A stretch of 64,000 nucleotides of DNA, taken from Lutispora thermophila DSM 19022 (GTDB taxonomy: Bacteria > Bacillota > Clostridia > Lutisporales > Lutisporaceae). Below are positions 63,899 through 64,000 of this stretch, one piece after another; within the stretch, counting starts at the first letter, position 1; each line of letters opens with the position of its first letter. The stretch spans positions 62,001-126,000 of the forward strand of contig NZ_FQZS01000006.1 in the NCBI RefSeq assembly GCF_900142105.1. The letters run 5' to 3'. Made by a program: the position numbers and the translations under genes. Under the pieces are notes generated by a model, which was not told where the DNA came from, searched no databases, and saw nothing but the letters and a program-made list of their open reading frames with translations.

Positions 63899-64000
63899 GT
63901 AAACGCACATTATTGGCAACCATACTTATACTCTTTATCATTCCGGTTACCATTTTATTTGGTGTATTTGTCCTAAATGATAGAAAATATTATTTTATAA
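63865..64000 (+). CDS. Probable ECF S component, 5' end only
   Basis: An ATG inside the ATPase gene opens a frame that runs to the window edge (45 codons): MSEKQPAKNGISKRTLLATI, then a strongly hydrophobic segment (LILFIIPVTILFGVFVL) and NDRKYYFI. Position after T and A-A genes and the membrane start fit the substrate-specific S component of the ECF transporter. The specificity-determining parts lie outside the window, so cobalamin, its precursors or something else cannot be told. Confidence 0.7.
   Translation, partial: MSEKQPAKNGISKRTLLATILILFIIPVTILFGVFVLNDRKYYFI

Noticed and set aside
1-64000. CRISPR arrays, tRNA or rRNA genes, intact insertion sequences, prophage genes
   Set aside because: None seen: no regularly spaced repeats, no cloverleaf or rRNA-like blocks, and no transposase, integrase or phage structural frames.

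Overview
The window reads as chromosome of a low-GC, strictly anaerobic, spore-former-type Firmicute of the Clostridia. The signs are AT-rich intergenic DNA, strong AGGAGG-type ribosome sites with frequent TTG/GTG starts, S-layer-homology (SLH) surface proteins, the oxygen-independent (cbi) cobalamin pathway, a class III anaerobic ribonucleotide reductase, and radical-SAM enzymes. I cannot name the species from the sequence alone.

Layout. 1-0.6 kb: 3' end of an SLH/cell-wall-repeat protein. 0.9-2.4 kb: a chemoreceptor gene broken by a one-base frameshift. 3.1-7.4 kb: a Fur-box-controlled DUF3793 gene, then a methyltransferase, an APH-like kinase, an AraC/Rob-type regulator and a RibD-like reductase. 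7.5-13.1 kb: a MacB/FtsX-type ABC exporter with its two-component system. 13.6-20.7 kb: a zone of gene decay (metallo-hydrolase and a three-gene ABC-2 exporter, all pseudogenes) that also holds an intact bioB with a probable BirA operator and a LysR/PLP-enzyme divergon. 21.3-29 kb: a second chemoreceptor, a DUF169 plus NitT/TauT-type ABC importer operon, and a subtilisin-like lipoprotein. 29.3-42.7 kb: a cobalamin-riboswitch-controlled operon, cbiMNQO-cbiC-D-ET-L-F-G-H-J-(small ORF)-A-P. 43.0-46.2 kb: a second cobalamin riboswitch in front of nrdD-nrdG. 46.4-53.2 kb: a two-component system and a Gld-type ABC exporter operon that share the same 11-bp-phased operator repeats. 53.6 kb: a GNAT pseudogene. 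53.9-64 kb: a third cobalamin riboswitch followed by a YezD-like protein, a 1,893-residue SLH-anchored protein, a membrane-tethered protein and an ECF transporter (T, fused A-A, and the start of a probable S component cut by the window edge).

How it works together. Three cobalamin riboswitches lie within about 25 kb and plausibly set up one B12 economy: cobalt uptake plus corrin-ring synthesis, a B12-independent ribonucleotide reductase for B12 shortage, and capture/uptake of external corrinoids. The third locus is the most interesting. Its surface protein combines alpha/alpha-toroid domains with DUF4430 (transcobalamin-like C-terminal) domains, the same two folds that make up human intrinsic factor and transcobalamin. 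A second DUF4430 domain sits on a membrane tether, and ECF transporter genes follow directly. I infer a Gram-positive, surface-displayed, transcobalamin-like corrinoid-capture relay; binding has not been shown here and the S-component specificity is unknown.
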